The notes beneath the pieces are model-generated. The model had not been told where the DNA came from, made no database searches, and worked only from the letters and a program-made list of their open reading frames with translations. The position numbers were made by a program, and so were the translations under genes. From Xanthobacteraceae bacterium (lineage in GTDB: Bacteria > Pseudomonadota > Alphaproteobacteria > Rhizobiales > Xanthobacteraceae), in NCBI GenBank assembly GCA_031291445.1, contig JARLJA010000059.1, forward strand, positions 1 to 58,940: DNA of 58,940 nt. The letters are read 5' to 3'. Positions 39,501 to 48,669 of this stretch are shown piece by piece (the stretch's first letter is position 1; each line of letters begins with the position of its first letter).

Positions 39501-40745
39501 CTAGAGCTCCGCGAGGCGGCGCGCCAGCCAGCGCCGCTCGGGGGCGAGCCGGGCCAGCTCCAGCGCGGCCCGGTAGGCCTCCCGCGCCTCGTCGCGACGC
39601 CCGAGCCGGCGCAGCAGGTCGGCGCGGGTCGCCGGCAGCAGGTGGTAGCCGCCGAGCTCTTCGCGCGCCGCCAGCGCGTCGACCAGGTTCAGCGCCTTCT
39701 GCGGCCCGTCGACCATGGACACCGCGGCGGCATGGTTGAGCGCGACCACCGGCGACGGCGACAGCCGCAGCAGCACCTCGTAGAGGCCGACGATCTGCGG
39801 CCAGTCGGTGGCCTCGAAGCGCTCGGCCTCGGCGTGGACCGCGGCGATCGCGGCCTGCACCGCATAGGCGCTGGGAAGCCCCGGGCCGCGCAGCGCGCGC
39901 TCGACCAGCGCCGCGCCCTCGGCGATCCGGCCGCGATCCCAGAGCCCGCGGTCCTGGTGCTCGAGCAAAACGAGATCGCCCTCCGCCGTGGCACGGGCGT
40001 CGCGCCGCGCGTCGTGCAGCAGCATCAGGGCGAGCAGGCCGGCGATCGCCGGCCGCTCCGGCATCTGCGCCAGCAGCAGGCGGCCGAGCCGGATCGCCTC
40101 GGCGGAGAGATCGGCGCGCGTCAGCTGCGGCCCCTCGGTCGGCGCGTAGCCTTCGGTGAACACCTGGTAGATCACGGCCAGCGCGCCCTCGAGCCGCTCG
40201 CCGAGGCGTTCCGGCGGCGGCGTCTCGTAGGGAATCTTCGCGATCCGGATCTTGGCCTTGGCGCGCACCAGCCGTTGCGCCATGGTGTCGACGCCGACCA
40301 GGAACGCGCGCGCCACCGCTTCGGTCGACAGTCCGCACACCGCCCGCAAGGTCAGCGCCACCTGGGTGTCGCGGTTGAGCGCGGGGTGGCAGCAGGTGAA
40401 GATCAGCCGCAGGATGTCGTCGTCGAGGCCGTCGTCGCGATCGGTCTGCACCGCCTCGCTCTCGATCGCCGCCATGATGGCGAGCTCGCGCTGGCGATCG
40501 AGCATCATGCGCCGCCGCCGCAGCCGGTCGATCGCCTTGTGCCGTCCGACATTGACGAGCCAGGCGCGCGGGTTCGACGGCATCCCGTCGTCCGGCCACT
40601 GGCGCAGCGCCGCGGTGACCGCCTCCTGCAGCCCCTCCTCGGCGAGTTCGAAATCGCCGACGAGGCGGATCAGCGTCGCGAGCACGCGACCCGCCTCGGC
40701 CCGGAAGACGCGTTCGACCGCCGCCGCGGTCAGCTCATCGGCCAT
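39501..40745 (-). CDS. ECF sigma factor, ECF42-like, with C-terminal TPR-like extension
   Basis: 414 aa, much longer than a simple ECF sigma. Sigma region 2 (ATLIRLVGDFELAEEGLQEA, NPRAWLVNVGRHKAIDRLRR) and region 4 (TLRAVCGLSTEAVARAFLV) occupy residues 1-180. The C-terminal half is a helical repeat domain containing the DGPQKAL motif (MVDGPQKALNLVDAL), typical of ECF42. No anti-sigma gene is adjacent; control is thought to come from the C-terminal domain. It overlaps the upstream DGPF gene by 16 bp. Confidence 0.9.
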   Translation of the reverse strand: MADELTAAAVERVFRAEAGRVLATLIRLVGDFELAEEGLQEAVTAALRQWPDDGMPSNPRAWLVNVGRHKAIDRLRRRRMMLDRQRELAIMAAIESEAVQTDRDDGLDDDILRLIFTCCHPALNRDTQVALTLRAVCGLSTEAVARAFLVGVDTMAQRLVRAKAKIRIAKIPYETPPPERLGERLEGALAVIYQVFTEGYAPTEGPQLTRADLSAEAIRLGRLLLAQMPERPAIAGLLALMLLHDARRDARATAEGDLVLLEHQDRGLWDRGRIAEGAALVERALRGPGLPSAYAVQAAIAAVHAEAERFEATDWPQIVGLYEVLLRLSPSPVVALNHAAAVSMVDGPQKALNLVDALAAREELGGYHLLPATRADLLRRLGRRDEAREAYRAALELARLAPERRWLARRLAEL

Positions 40746-41080
40746 ACCGGCCGGACCTCGACGGAGCCGTATTTCGAGCCGGGCAGCTTCGCGGCGATCG
40801 CCGAGGCCTCGTCGAGATCCTTGGCCTCGACCATGTAATAGCCGGCGAGCTGTTCGCGGGTCTCGGCGAAGGGACCGTCGGTGGTGGAGACCTTGCCGCC
40901 GCGGACCCGGACCGTGGTCGCGGTGGTCGACGGCTGCAGCCGCTCGCCGCCCTTGAAATGACCACTCTGGATGATCCCCTGGGTGAAGGCGGCGTATTCG
41001 CCGTGCATGGCGTCGGCTTCCGACTTCGCCCGCGCCGCCATCTCGGCTTCGTTCTGGTAGATGAGAAGCAGGTACTGCAT
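40730..41080 (-). CDS. YCII-related / DGPF domain protein
   Basis: 116 aa ferredoxin-like-fold protein: MQYLLLIYQNEAEMAARA at the start, VSTTDGPFAETREQLAGYYMVEA with the DGPF motif, and EVRPVWPM at the end. DGPF proteins are the constant partners and main targets of ECF42 sigma factors. The stop lies inside the sigma gene (16-bp overlap), so the two are expressed together. Confidence 0.92.
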   Translation of the reverse strand: MQYLLLIYQNEAEMAARAKSEADAMHGEYAAFTQGIIQSGHFKGGERLQPSTTATTVRVRGGKVSTTDGPFAETREQLAGYYMVEAKDLDEASAIAAKLPGSKYGSVEVRPVWPMS

Positions 41081-41280
41081 GGAAGGCTCCGATTGGCTTG
41101 TGAGCGGAATTGCTCGTCATCCAGTCGAACGGCCGCGGCCAAAATCGACAGCGACCGAAAAAAGCCGCGGAGCTCCCGCGACCCGTCACCCAGCCCCGAC
41201 GGTCACGCGCCGATACGATCGATGAGTCAATGCGTTGCGAGGTCCGCGGCGAGCTGCGCCGCGCGACCGCGCCAGTCCGG

Positions 41281-41814
41281 TCACTCGAACTTCATGTCGA
41301 CGCAGCGCTGGACTTCTTTCTCGGAGCCGCCCACCGCAATGATGAAACAGGCCTTGGCCGCCAGCTTGGTATTGTCGCTCGCCCAGATCACGTAGCCGCC
41401 CGGGCCGAAGAACGAGTTGGTGTTCGGGCCCTCGGTCTCGGCGGCGTCGAACGAATAGCTCGAATCGTTCGGGAACAGCCGTTCGCGCTTCTGGCACGCG
41501 CCCTCGGTGTCGATCTTCAGGAGGTCCTTGTTGTCCTTGGTCACGGTGACCCCGGCGGAGCAGCGGTAGTATTCCGTGGTCTTGGCATTGAAGATGTAGG
41601 CGTAGGAGCGGCAGGTCGAGGTCTGCAGCCGGCCCTGCATCAGGCCGCGATTGCAGGAAATCCTCTGGTTGCTGCTCAGCTTGATGTCGTCCGCGGCCTT
41701 GGCGGTCGAGGCCCATGCGCCGGCCACGACCAGCACCGCCACCATCGCGACCCGCGACAGGACCGTCTTGAATGACGTCTTGAATGTAAACGGCTTGTGA
41801 AATGACGCGTGCAT
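41281..41814 (-). CDS. Secreted protein of unknown function
   Basis: 177 aa. Signal peptide with core VAMVAVLVVAGAWASTAKAA. The mature part has several cysteines (ISCNRGL, STCRSY, YRCSAG, GACQKR, KACFII, QRCVDM), suggesting disulfides, and many Tyr/Asn/Thr residues. I do not recognise a domain. It stands alone between the ECF42/DGPF pair and the divergent DUF1330 gene. Confidence 0.75.
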   Translation of the reverse strand: MHASFHKPFTFKTSFKTVLSRVAMVAVLVVAGAWASTAKAADDIKLSSNQRISCNRGLMQGRLQTSTCRSYAYIFNAKTTEYYRCSAGVTVTKDNKDLLKIDTEGACQKRERLFPNDSSYSFDAAETEGPNTNSFFGPGGYVIWASDNTKLAAKACFIIAVGGSEKEVQRCVDMKFE

Positions 41815-41954
41815 TGAAATCCCCGGGGCGACTGTTTTTCTTGCCGGTCTGCGACGGTCCGGATGATGGCGGAGAGCGGCACGCCGCAGTCGCGGAAAGC
41901 GGTTGGTATGCTACCATCGGGATAGAACCATCGACACCCCCGGAGATCAAGACG

Positions 41955-42368
41955 ATGAGCCATATCGATCCGACCAAGGAGCGCTTCCAGCTGTTCAGGG
42001 ATCTGCCCCGAAGCGGGCCGATCCACATGCTCAACCTGGTGCGCTTTCGTGCCAGGGCGGCCTACCCGGACGGCCGCGAAGCCACCGGCAAGGAGGCCTA
42101 TGCGGCCTATGGCCGCGACAGCGGCCCGGTATTCACCCGTCTCGGCGGCAAGATCATCTGGCGCGGCGACTTTCAATTCATGTTGATCGGCCCGGCGGAC
42201 GAGCGCTGGGACGAGGTCTTCATCGCCCAGTACCCCAGTGCCGATGCCTTCATCGAGATGTTGCGCGACCCCGTCTATCGCGAGGCCGTCAAGCATCGCC
42301 AGGCGGCGGTGGATGATTCGCGCCTGATCCGGCTCTCACCGGCGCCGACCGGCGAGCATTTCGGCTAG
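41955..42368 (+). CDS. DUF1330-type protein
   Basis: 137 aa, ferredoxin-like-fold DUF1330 family: GPIHMLNLVRFRARAAYPDG, YAAYGRDSGPVFTRLGGKIIWRGDF, FIAQYPSADAFIEMLRDPVYREAVKHRQAA (each read in parts). No signal peptide. Function unknown; related dimeric alpha-beta-barrel proteins are monooxygenase- or cyclase-like. I chose ATG 41955, where similarity begins. Confidence 0.82.
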   Translation: MSHIDPTKERFQLFRDLPRSGPIHMLNLVRFRARAAYPDGREATGKEAYAAYGRDSGPVFTRLGGKIIWRGDFQFMLIGPADERWDEVFIAQYPSADAFIEMLRDPVYREAVKHRQAAVDDSRLIRLSPAPTGEHFG

Positions 42369-42616
42369 CTCATTGCCGCGCATTCCCCGTCGCGGTTGCG
42401 CCTTCTCCCGGACCGAAAAACCCACTATCAATCGGTGACCGCACCGCTGGGCGCGATGCGGTCTCACCGGAACGGCGGTTCCACCCCATTCAGACGGCCA
42501 GGCCGCGTCGGCGGACGGCGTCGCACGTGATGATCGCGCAGGGCCAGGGGCCTGCGATCAGGCGCGTCCAAGCCGCGCGCATCTCGCGCCACCGACGTTC
42601 CTAAGCAGAGGGTTTC

Positions 42617-43171
42617 ATGATGTTTCGCGAATTTCGCAAGCCGCGCCTGAGCGCGGTCGGTCTCGCCGCGGTGTTGGCGGCAGGCGCGCTCGCGGCTGCC
42701 CGGCCCGCCACCGCCGCCGAACCGAGCGGCTGCAACGGGTTCAAGTGGCCGATCGCGCGCGAACAGGCGGTGCTGACCGGGCCGGCGTCGAAGGTCGAAA
42801 CCGGGGCGACCATCGAGGTGGCGGCCAAGGCGGTCCGGCTCGCGCTCGGGCCCCAGGCCGACGCCAAGCTGCCGAGCCCGCCCGAACGGCTGCCGAAGGA
42901 GCCGGACTCGGTCGCCAACCGTTTCGCCGGCTACGTCCGGATCGACAAGATCCCGGCGCCGGGCACCTACACCGTGGCGCTGTCGGCGGCCTCGTGGCTC
43001 GACGCCATCCAGGACGGCAAGATGCTCAAGCCGGCCGCCTTCAGCGGCGCCACCGACTGCGAGGGCATTCGCAAGGTGGTGAAGTTCGACCTGCAGGGCG
43101 GTCCGCTGCTGCTGCAGGTGAGCAGCGTCACCGCCAACGAAATCGTGCTGACGGTGCTGCCGCCGGAATAG
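42617..43171 (+). CDS. Exported protein of unknown function
   Basis: 184 aa. Signal peptide with core VGLAAVLAAGALAAARPATAA. The mature part begins PSGCNGFKWPIAREQAVL and has beta-rich segments; cysteines in SGCNG and TDCEG could pair. GAGGG ribosome site; ATG 42617 and 42620 are both possible. I do not recognise a family. Upstream (42369-42616) there are two imperfect inverted repeats (around 42436-42469 and 42532-42560) and no gene. Confidence 0.75.
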   Translation: MMFREFRKPRLSAVGLAAVLAAGALAAARPATAAEPSGCNGFKWPIAREQAVLTGPASKVETGATIEVAAKAVRLALGPQADAKLPSPPERLPKEPDSVANRFAGYVRIDKIPAPGTYTVALSAASWLDAIQDGKMLKPAAFSGATDCEGIRKVVKFDLQGGPLLLQVSSVTANEIVLTVLPPE

Positions 43172-43286
43172 CGCGGCTTGGCCCCCTTCTACTAGGGCGA
43201 GCTTCGCGCGGCCTCCTCGGAGCCTGACCGAAAATGCGACCTGGTAGAGTTAAGCCATGCTGTCATTACGCGATCATTGCATGTTG

Positions 43287-43376
43287 TCGTCATTGCCGGG
43301 CTTGACCCGGCAATCCACGCTTTGCGACACGGCGAGGCTTTAAAGAGTGGATGCGCGGGTCAAGCCCGCGCATGAC
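43287..43376. repeat. Dispersed palindromic repeat, short subtype, copy 3
   Basis: About 90 bp: GTCATTGCCGGGCTTGACC/CGGCAATCCACGC on the left, GAGTGGATGCGCGGGTCAAGC and CGCATGACC on the right. The right half is nearly identical to the copy at 34528-34620. Lies between convergent genes. Confidence 0.88.
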
Positions 43377-43404
43377 CAGTTCACTAATAACGGCCTGCAC
43401 CACC

Positions 43405-45204
43405 TCAGCCCTCCACCACCGACTCCCACACCCGTCGCAGCGCGCGGGCGATCGCGGCCCGCCGCGTCGGCGCGGCGGCCGGCGCGGCGTCGTCATCCTC
43501 CGGCAGCCGCAGGCCGACCACGTTGACCCGGTTGCCGCCGAGACTGCGCGCCACCAGCACGATGCTGTCGAGCGGCAGGGTCGCGCCGACCTTCGGCGCC
43601 TGGGCGAGGTGGACGTCGAAATAGTCGGCCAGCGTCAGCGCCGCCTCGTCCGGCCTGACCGCGACGCCATAGGCCTCCGACAGCGCACCCAGGGCGATGT
43701 CCCCGGTCACCACGAAGTCGCCGAGCAGATGCGGATCGGGCGCGGCGGACGCGACCATGTCGACGAAGAAGCGGTCGAGCGCGTCGGCCCGCTCCGGCGG
43801 CGCCAGCAGGTAGACGTAGTCGCCGGCGACCACCGGATCGGCCTCCACCGGCGACAGGATCCGGCCCTTGCGGATCACCAGCGTCGGCTTCGACCACGAC
43901 GGGATGATGCCGCGGCGCAGATAGAGACTGTTGGGACGCACGGTGTAGCCGACCAGTTGCTGCGCCAGCTGGCCGGGAAGGTCGAGTTCGATCCGGCGCG
44001 GGGCGCGGTCGGCGCGCGGCAGCGCGACATGGAGGCGCCGCGCCGCCGGCGCCAGGGTCCAACCCTGCAGCAGCAGGGAGATCACCACGATGACGAAGGC
44101 GACGTCGAAGTAGAGATAGGCCTTGGTCATGCCGATCAGCAGCGGGATCGAGGCCAGGAAGATCGCGACCGCGCCGCGCAGCCCGACCCAGGCGATGAAC
44201 AGCTTCTCCCGCCAGTTGAACGGGAACGGCAGCAGGCAGAGAAACACCGCGACCGGCCGCGCCACCAGCATCAGCACCGTGGCGATCACCACGGCGGGCG
44301 CGATGCTCACCGCAAGGCGCGCCGGCGACGCCAAAAGCCCGAGCACCACGAACATCACGATCTGGGCGAGCCAGGTCGCGGCGTCGAGAAACGCCACCAC
44401 CGAATTGTGTGCCCGGGTCGGACGGTTGCCGATGATGATGCCGGCGAGATAGACCGCGAGAAAGCCGGAAGCGTGGGCGATCTGCGCCAGCCCGAAGATC
44501 ACCAGCGCGGCGGTGGCGACGAACGGCGCGTGCAGGCCCTGCGGCAGGGCGACGCGGTTGAGCGCCAGCACCACCAGTCGCCCGCCGCCGGCGCCGACGA
44601 TGGCGCCCAGCGCCGCCTCCTGCAGGAACAGCAGGATGACGTGCCCCGCCGAGCTGTGCCCGACCGACAGCATCTCGACCAGGATCAGGGTGAAGAAGAT
44701 CGCGAACGGATCGTTGGTGGCGGATTCCACCTCCAGCGTCGCGCCGACCCGCGGGCGCAGCCGCAGGCCCTGGGCATGCACCAGCAGGAACACCGCGGCG
44801 GCGTCGGTCGAGCCGACCACGGCACCGACCAGCAGGGCCTCGGTCCAGTTCATGTCGAGCGCGTAGCGCGCCACCGGCGCGGTGATCAGCGCGGTCACGA
44901 GCACGCCGATGGTCGCCAGCACCACCGAGGGGGCGAGCACGGTGCGGACGTTCTGGAACTTGGTGCGCAAGCCGCCGTCGAACAGGATCAGGGCGAGCGC
45001 CACCGAGCCGACCAGGTAGGCGGTTCCGACGTCGCTGAACACGATGCCGCCGGGACCCGAGGCCCCGGCCAGCAGGCCGACGCCGAGAAAGACCAGCAGC
45101 AACGGCGCGCCGAAGCGCAGCGCGATCAGGCTCGACAGGATGCCCGCCATGATCAGGGTGGCGCCGAGCAGAATGGCGATGCTGAACGAATCGAGGGACG
45201 CCAT
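43405..45204 (-). CDS. Potassium/proton antiporter, NhaP2/CvrA-like
   Basis: 599 aa. About 12 transmembrane helices (residues 5-385) with the CPA1 core motifs GSTDAAAVF, ATNDPFAIFFTLI and WVGLRGAVAIFLAS. A cytoplasmic TrkA-C/RCK-like segment follows (about 455-490) and then a CorC/HlyC-like C-terminal domain (DFVVTGDIALGALSEAYG). Exchanges K+ for H+ across the inner membrane. I chose ATG 45204 (MASLDSFSIAILL), at the first helix. Confidence 0.88.
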   Translation of the reverse strand: MASLDSFSIAILLGATLIMAGILSSLIALRFGAPLLLVFLGVGLLAGASGPGGIVFSDVGTAYLVGSVALALILFDGGLRTKFQNVRTVLAPSVVLATIGVLVTALITAPVARYALDMNWTEALLVGAVVGSTDAAAVFLLVHAQGLRLRPRVGATLEVESATNDPFAIFFTLILVEMLSVGHSSAGHVILLFLQEAALGAIVGAGGGRLVVLALNRVALPQGLHAPFVATAALVIFGLAQIAHASGFLAVYLAGIIIGNRPTRAHNSVVAFLDAATWLAQIVMFVVLGLLASPARLAVSIAPAVVIATVLMLVARPVAVFLCLLPFPFNWREKLFIAWVGLRGAVAIFLASIPLLIGMTKAYLYFDVAFVIVVISLLLQGWTLAPAARRLHVALPRADRAPRRIELDLPGQLAQQLVGYTVRPNSLYLRRGIIPSWSKPTLVIRKGRILSPVEADPVVAGDYVYLLAPPERADALDRFFVDMVASAAPDPHLLGDFVVTGDIALGALSEAYGVAVRPDEAALTLADYFDVHLAQAPKVGATLPLDSIVLVARSLGGNRVNVVGLRLPEDDDAAPAAAPTRRAAIARALRRVWESVVEG

Positions 45205-45598
45205 CGTCGGCCTGATGCCCGCTTTCCGAAGTTCGTGAAGGCGTCTCTTATCGCCCGGCCGCGCGCCCACGCCAACCCTATTGTGCCGGCCACGACATCG
45301 CCGGAGCGAAGGCACGCGACTGCCGCCATCGCCTTTCATCGTCATGGCCGGGCAGCGCGATCCGTCTTCGACGGATCGCTAGGACTAAGGTCTCCCGGCC
45401 ATCCACGTCTTACTTTGCGGAGCTGCCACTAAGTCGTGGATGCCCGGCATAAAGCCGGGCATGACGAGTTCATTGATAGTGGCCTGCTTCCATTGGAAAC
45501 TACTCAACCGCATTTCATCTTGCCCGACCCATCTTGCTCCATGCTATCAAGCGCATGGCCTGGCGGGACGGGCGCCGCGAACCGGAAAACGACACGAC
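45205..45598. other. Divergent region antiporter / mscS
   Basis: 394 bp. It contains the inverted long palindromic repeat at 45340-45466 (separate entry). The remaining flanks show no gene, terminator or clear promoter. Confidence 0.5.
45340..45466. repeat. Dispersed palindromic repeat, long subtype, copy 3 (inverted)
   Basis: Reverse orientation relative to copies 1 and 2: GTCATGGCCGGGCAGC, hairpin GCGATCCGTC/GACGGATCGC (45357-45379), GGTCTCCCGGCCATCCACG, then GTCGTGGATGCCCGGC and GGGCATGACG. Here it lies between divergent genes. Confidence 0.9.
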
Positions 45599-46930
45599 AT
45601 GATGATGGATCTTGCAGCATTCCAGGAGATGCTGGCCTCGGCCCTGCGCCCCGTCGCCGCCGAGATCGTCTCGCCGTGGTTCTACGTCCAGGTCGGCCTG
45701 CTCCTGGTCGCGGCCGGCATCGCCGCCGTGGTCGGGTCGACGGTCAGGTCGCGCAGCAACGACAGCACCGGCGCCGCCTGGCCGTCGTCACTGCGGCGCC
45801 TGCTGCGCGGTTTGACGCTCAGCACCGGCGTCGTCGCGTTCGCGCTCACCACCTTCGCCATGCGCGCCGCGATGATCGCGCTGGCGCCGCCGCACCATAC
45901 CTATCTGCTGATCACCGCCGCCAGGCTCGCCATCGCCTGGCTGGTGATCCGTCTCGTCGCCAGCCTGATCCGCAACGACACGATCGTCTGGCTGGTGTCG
46001 ATATCGACCTGGGTGGTCGCCGCGCTGAGCATCGTCGGCTGGCTCGACCCGGTGGTCGACGCGCTCGACTCGGTCGCCGTGGTGATCGGCGGCATTCGCC
46101 TGACCCCGCTGCTGGTGATCAAGGCCAGCGTCTTCCTCGCCGTCGCGCTGTGGCTGTCGGGGTTCGCCAGCCGCCTGATCGAAAGCCAGATCGAGAGCAC
46201 CAACGACCTGACGCCCTCGCTGCAGGTGCTGCTGAGCAAGATCGTGCGGCTCGCGCTGATCGTGGTCGCGGTGATGACCGTGATGGCGGCGGTCGGTATC
46301 GACATCTCGTCGCTGGCGATCTTCACCGGCGCGGTCGGCGTCGGTCTCGGCCTCGGCCTGCAGAAGATCGTCTCGAACTTCATCAGCGGCATCATTCTGC
46401 TGACCGACAAGTCGGTGAAGCCGGGGGACCTGATCACGATCGGCGATTTCTTCGGCCGGGTGTCGTCGATGAAGACCCGCTACATCTCGGTCGCCGCCGG
46501 CGACGGCCGCGAGTTCCTGATCCCCAACGAGGATCTGGTGACGCAGAAGGTGGTGAACTGGACCTATTCCGACCGCAACACGCTGGTGAAGATCGCGTTC
46601 GCGACCAGCTACGACGTCGACCCGCGCGCGGTCTGCAAGCTCGCCGCCGACGTCGCCGCGGCGACGCCGCGCGTCATGGCGGCAAGGCCGCCCAGCTGCC
46701 TGCTCGGCGAGTTCGGCGACAACGGCATGAAGTTCGTGCTGACGTTCTGGGTCGCCGACCTCGGCGAGGGCACCGATAACGTCAAGAGCGAGGTGCTGGC
46801 GGCGCTGTGGGACAAGTTCCGCAGTGAAGGCATCCGCATCCCGGTCCCGGCGCGCGACGTCCGCCTCACCGACGCCCGCACGGCGAGCGTCGCCGCTGAG
46901 CCGCCGCGCGGCGGAGCGGGCGAAGCGTGA
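45599..46930 (+). CDS. MscS-family mechanosensitive ion channel
   Basis: About 443 aa. Four to five N-terminal transmembrane helices; the pore helix and the MscS signature [22 protein letters not shown] are clear, then the beta domain with [23 protein letters not shown] and [16 protein letters not shown]. Opens under membrane tension to release solutes. Start ATG 45599 or 45602. Its stop overlaps the GTG of sfsA (GTGA). Confidence 0.9.
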   Translation: MMMDLAAFQEMLASALRPVAAEIVSPWFYVQVGLLLVAAGIAAVVGSTVRSRSNDSTGAAWPSSLRRLLRGLTLSTGVVAFALTTFAMRAAMIALAPPHHTYLLITAARLAIAWLVIRLVASLIRNDTIVWLVSISTWVVAALSIVGWLDPVVDALDSVAVVIGGIRLTPLLVIKASVFLAVALWLSGFASRLIESQIESTNDLTPSLQVLLSKIVRLALIVVAVMTVMAAVGIDISSLAIFTGAVGVGLGLGLQKIVSNFISGIILLTDKSVKPGDLITIGDFFGRVSSMKTRYISVAAGDGREFLIPNEDLVTQKVVNWTYSDRNTLVKIAFATSYDVDPRAVCKLAADVAAATPRVMAARPPSCLLGEFGDNGMKFVLTFWVADLGEGTDNVKSEVLAALWDKFRSEGIRIPVPARDVRLTDARTASVAAEPPRGGAGEA

Positions 46931-47640
46931 AGTTCGCCACCGACCTCGTGCCGGCGACGCTGATCCGTCGCTACAAGCGCTTCCTCGCCGATGTCGAGCT
47001 CGCCGGCGGGGCCGTGATCACGGCCCACGTCGCCAACCCCGGGGCCATGACCGGACTGATGGAGCCCGGCGCGCGGGTGTGGCTGTCGCTATCCCCGAAC
47101 CCCAAGCGCAAGCTGCCCTACGGCTGGGAGCTGGTGGAGGCCGAATTCGGCGCCGGGGCCGAGCTGGTCGGCGTCAACACCGCCCTGCCCAACGCGCTGG
47201 TCGCCGAGGCCCTCGCCGCCGGCCACATCGCCGAGCTCTCGGGCTACACCACCGTACGCCGCGAGGTGAAATTCGGCCGCGCCTCGCGGGTCGACTTCCT
47301 GCTCGAGGCGCCCGGGCGGCCGCCGTGCTACGCCGAGGTCAAGAACGTCCACCTGATGCGGCGCGGCGGCCTCGCCGAGTTTCCGGATTCGGTCACCGCC
47401 CGCGGCGCCAAACACCTCGACGAACTCGCCGCGATGGCGCGCTCCGGCGCCCGCGCGATGATGGTCTACGTGGTCCAGATCGGCTCGGCGCAGGCCTTCA
47501 CGCTGGCCCGCGACATCGACCCGGCCTATGGCGCCGCGTTCGACCGCGCCATGGCCGCGGGCGTCGAGGCCATCGCCTATGGCTGCAAGATCGCGCGGGA
47601 CGGTATCAGCCTGGCGGCGCCGGTTCCGATCCGGCCCTGA
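46927..47640 (+). CDS. sfsA: Sugar fermentation stimulation protein SfsA homologue
   Basis: 237 aa. SfsA core: [53 protein letters not shown] with the nuclease-like D...E-x-K pattern, and [16 protein letters not shown] (each read in parts). Nucleic-acid-binding protein; role uncertain outside E. coli maltose metabolism. GTG start overlapping the MscS stop. Precedes map. Confidence 0.94.
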   Translation: MKFATDLVPATLIRRYKRFLADVELAGGAVITAHVANPGAMTGLMEPGARVWLSLSPNPKRKLPYGWELVEAEFGAGAELVGVNTALPNALVAEALAAGHIAELSGYTTVRREVKFGRASRVDFLLEAPGRPPCYAEVKNVHLMRRGGLAEFPDSVTARGAKHLDELAAMARSGARAMMVYVVQIGSAQAFTLARDIDPAYGAAFDRAMAAGVEAIAYGCKIARDGISLAAPVPIRP

Positions 47641-47795
47641 TCCGGCACCGCTTTTTCGGCCGTATCCTGCGGTCCCAACGCAGTTTTTCGGCCTGCGGCA
47701 GGCGCCATCGCTTGCACTCGACGCCCCAATCCTTAAATTAGCGCCTTGCATCAGCCACCCAATCCCGAACCCCCGCCGGAGATGAAGACCTCGCG

Positions 47796-48623
47796 ATGAG
47801 CTATATCGAAGCCACCGACGCCTCGCTGCGCAAGACCGGACAGATCAAGCTGCATGGCCCCGCCGCCTTCGCGGGCATGCGCAAGGCCGGCGCGCTGGTG
47901 GCCAGGTGCCTCGACGAACTGGTCGGCTTCGTCCAGCCGGGGATGCCGACCTCGCGGATCGACGACATGGTCCGGGAGTTCGCCTTCAGCCACGGCGCCC
48001 TGCCGGCGACCCTGATGTACCGCGGCTATCGCTACTCGACCTGCACCTCGCTCAATCACGTGGTGTGCCATGGCATGCCCGGCGACCGCCTGATGAAGGA
48101 AGGCGACATCATCAACATCGACGTCACCTTCATCGTCGACGGCTGGCACGGCGATTCCAGCCGGATGTATCCGGTCGGGCCGATCTCGCGCAAGGCCGAG
48201 CGGCTGATCGAGGTCACCTACGAGTCGCTGATGCGCGGCGTCGCCGCGGTCAAGCCGGGCGCCACCACCGGCGACATCGGCCACGCGATCCAGAGCTTCG
48301 TCGAGCCCCAGGGCATGAGCGTGGTGCGCGACTTCTGCGGCCATGGGCTGGGCCGCCTGTTCCACGACGAGCCGAACATCATCCACATCGGCCGCCCCGG
48401 CGAGGGCGTGGTGCTGCGGCCGGGAATGCTGTTCACCATCGAACCGATGATCAATCTCGGCAAGCCGCACGTCAAAATCCTGTCCGACGGCTGGACCGCG
48501 GTGACCCGCGACCGCTCGCTGTCGGCGCAGTTCGAACACTCGGTCGGCGTCACCGAGACCGGGGTCGAGATCTTCACGCTGTCGCCGAAGAACCTCGACA
48601 AGCCGCCGTTCGTGACGGCGTGA
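47796..48623 (+). CDS. map: Methionine aminopeptidase, type I
   Basis: 275 aa. Pita-bread metalloenzyme with the metal-ligand motifs: SLNHVVCHGMPG, INIDVTFIVDGWHGDSSRM, CGHGLGRLFHDEPNI, FTIEPMIN and QFEHSVGVTETG. Removes N-terminal Met from nascent proteins. GGAGATGAAG upstream of ATG 47796. In many alphaproteobacteria radC follows map; here about 6 kb of other genes intervene. Confidence 0.96.
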   Translation: MSYIEATDASLRKTGQIKLHGPAAFAGMRKAGALVARCLDELVGFVQPGMPTSRIDDMVREFAFSHGALPATLMYRGYRYSTCTSLNHVVCHGMPGDRLMKEGDIINIDVTFIVDGWHGDSSRMYPVGPISRKAERLIEVTYESLMRGVAAVKPGATTGDIGHAIQSFVEPQGMSVVRDFCGHGLGRLFHDEPNIIHIGRPGEGVVLRPGMLFTIEPMINLGKPHVKILSDGWTAVTRDRSLSAQFEHSVGVTETGVEIFTLSPKNLDKPPFVTA

Positions 48624-48669
48624 GGCGCGGGCCCGCCAGCGAAACCACTGCCACCACCGCCGCAACCGC

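Noticed and set aside
40746-41189. N-terminal extension giving a 562-residue sigma factor
   Set aside because: The extension is the DGPF gene read in the wrong frame; the DGPF frame has clear family motifs and the sigma similarity begins at 40745.
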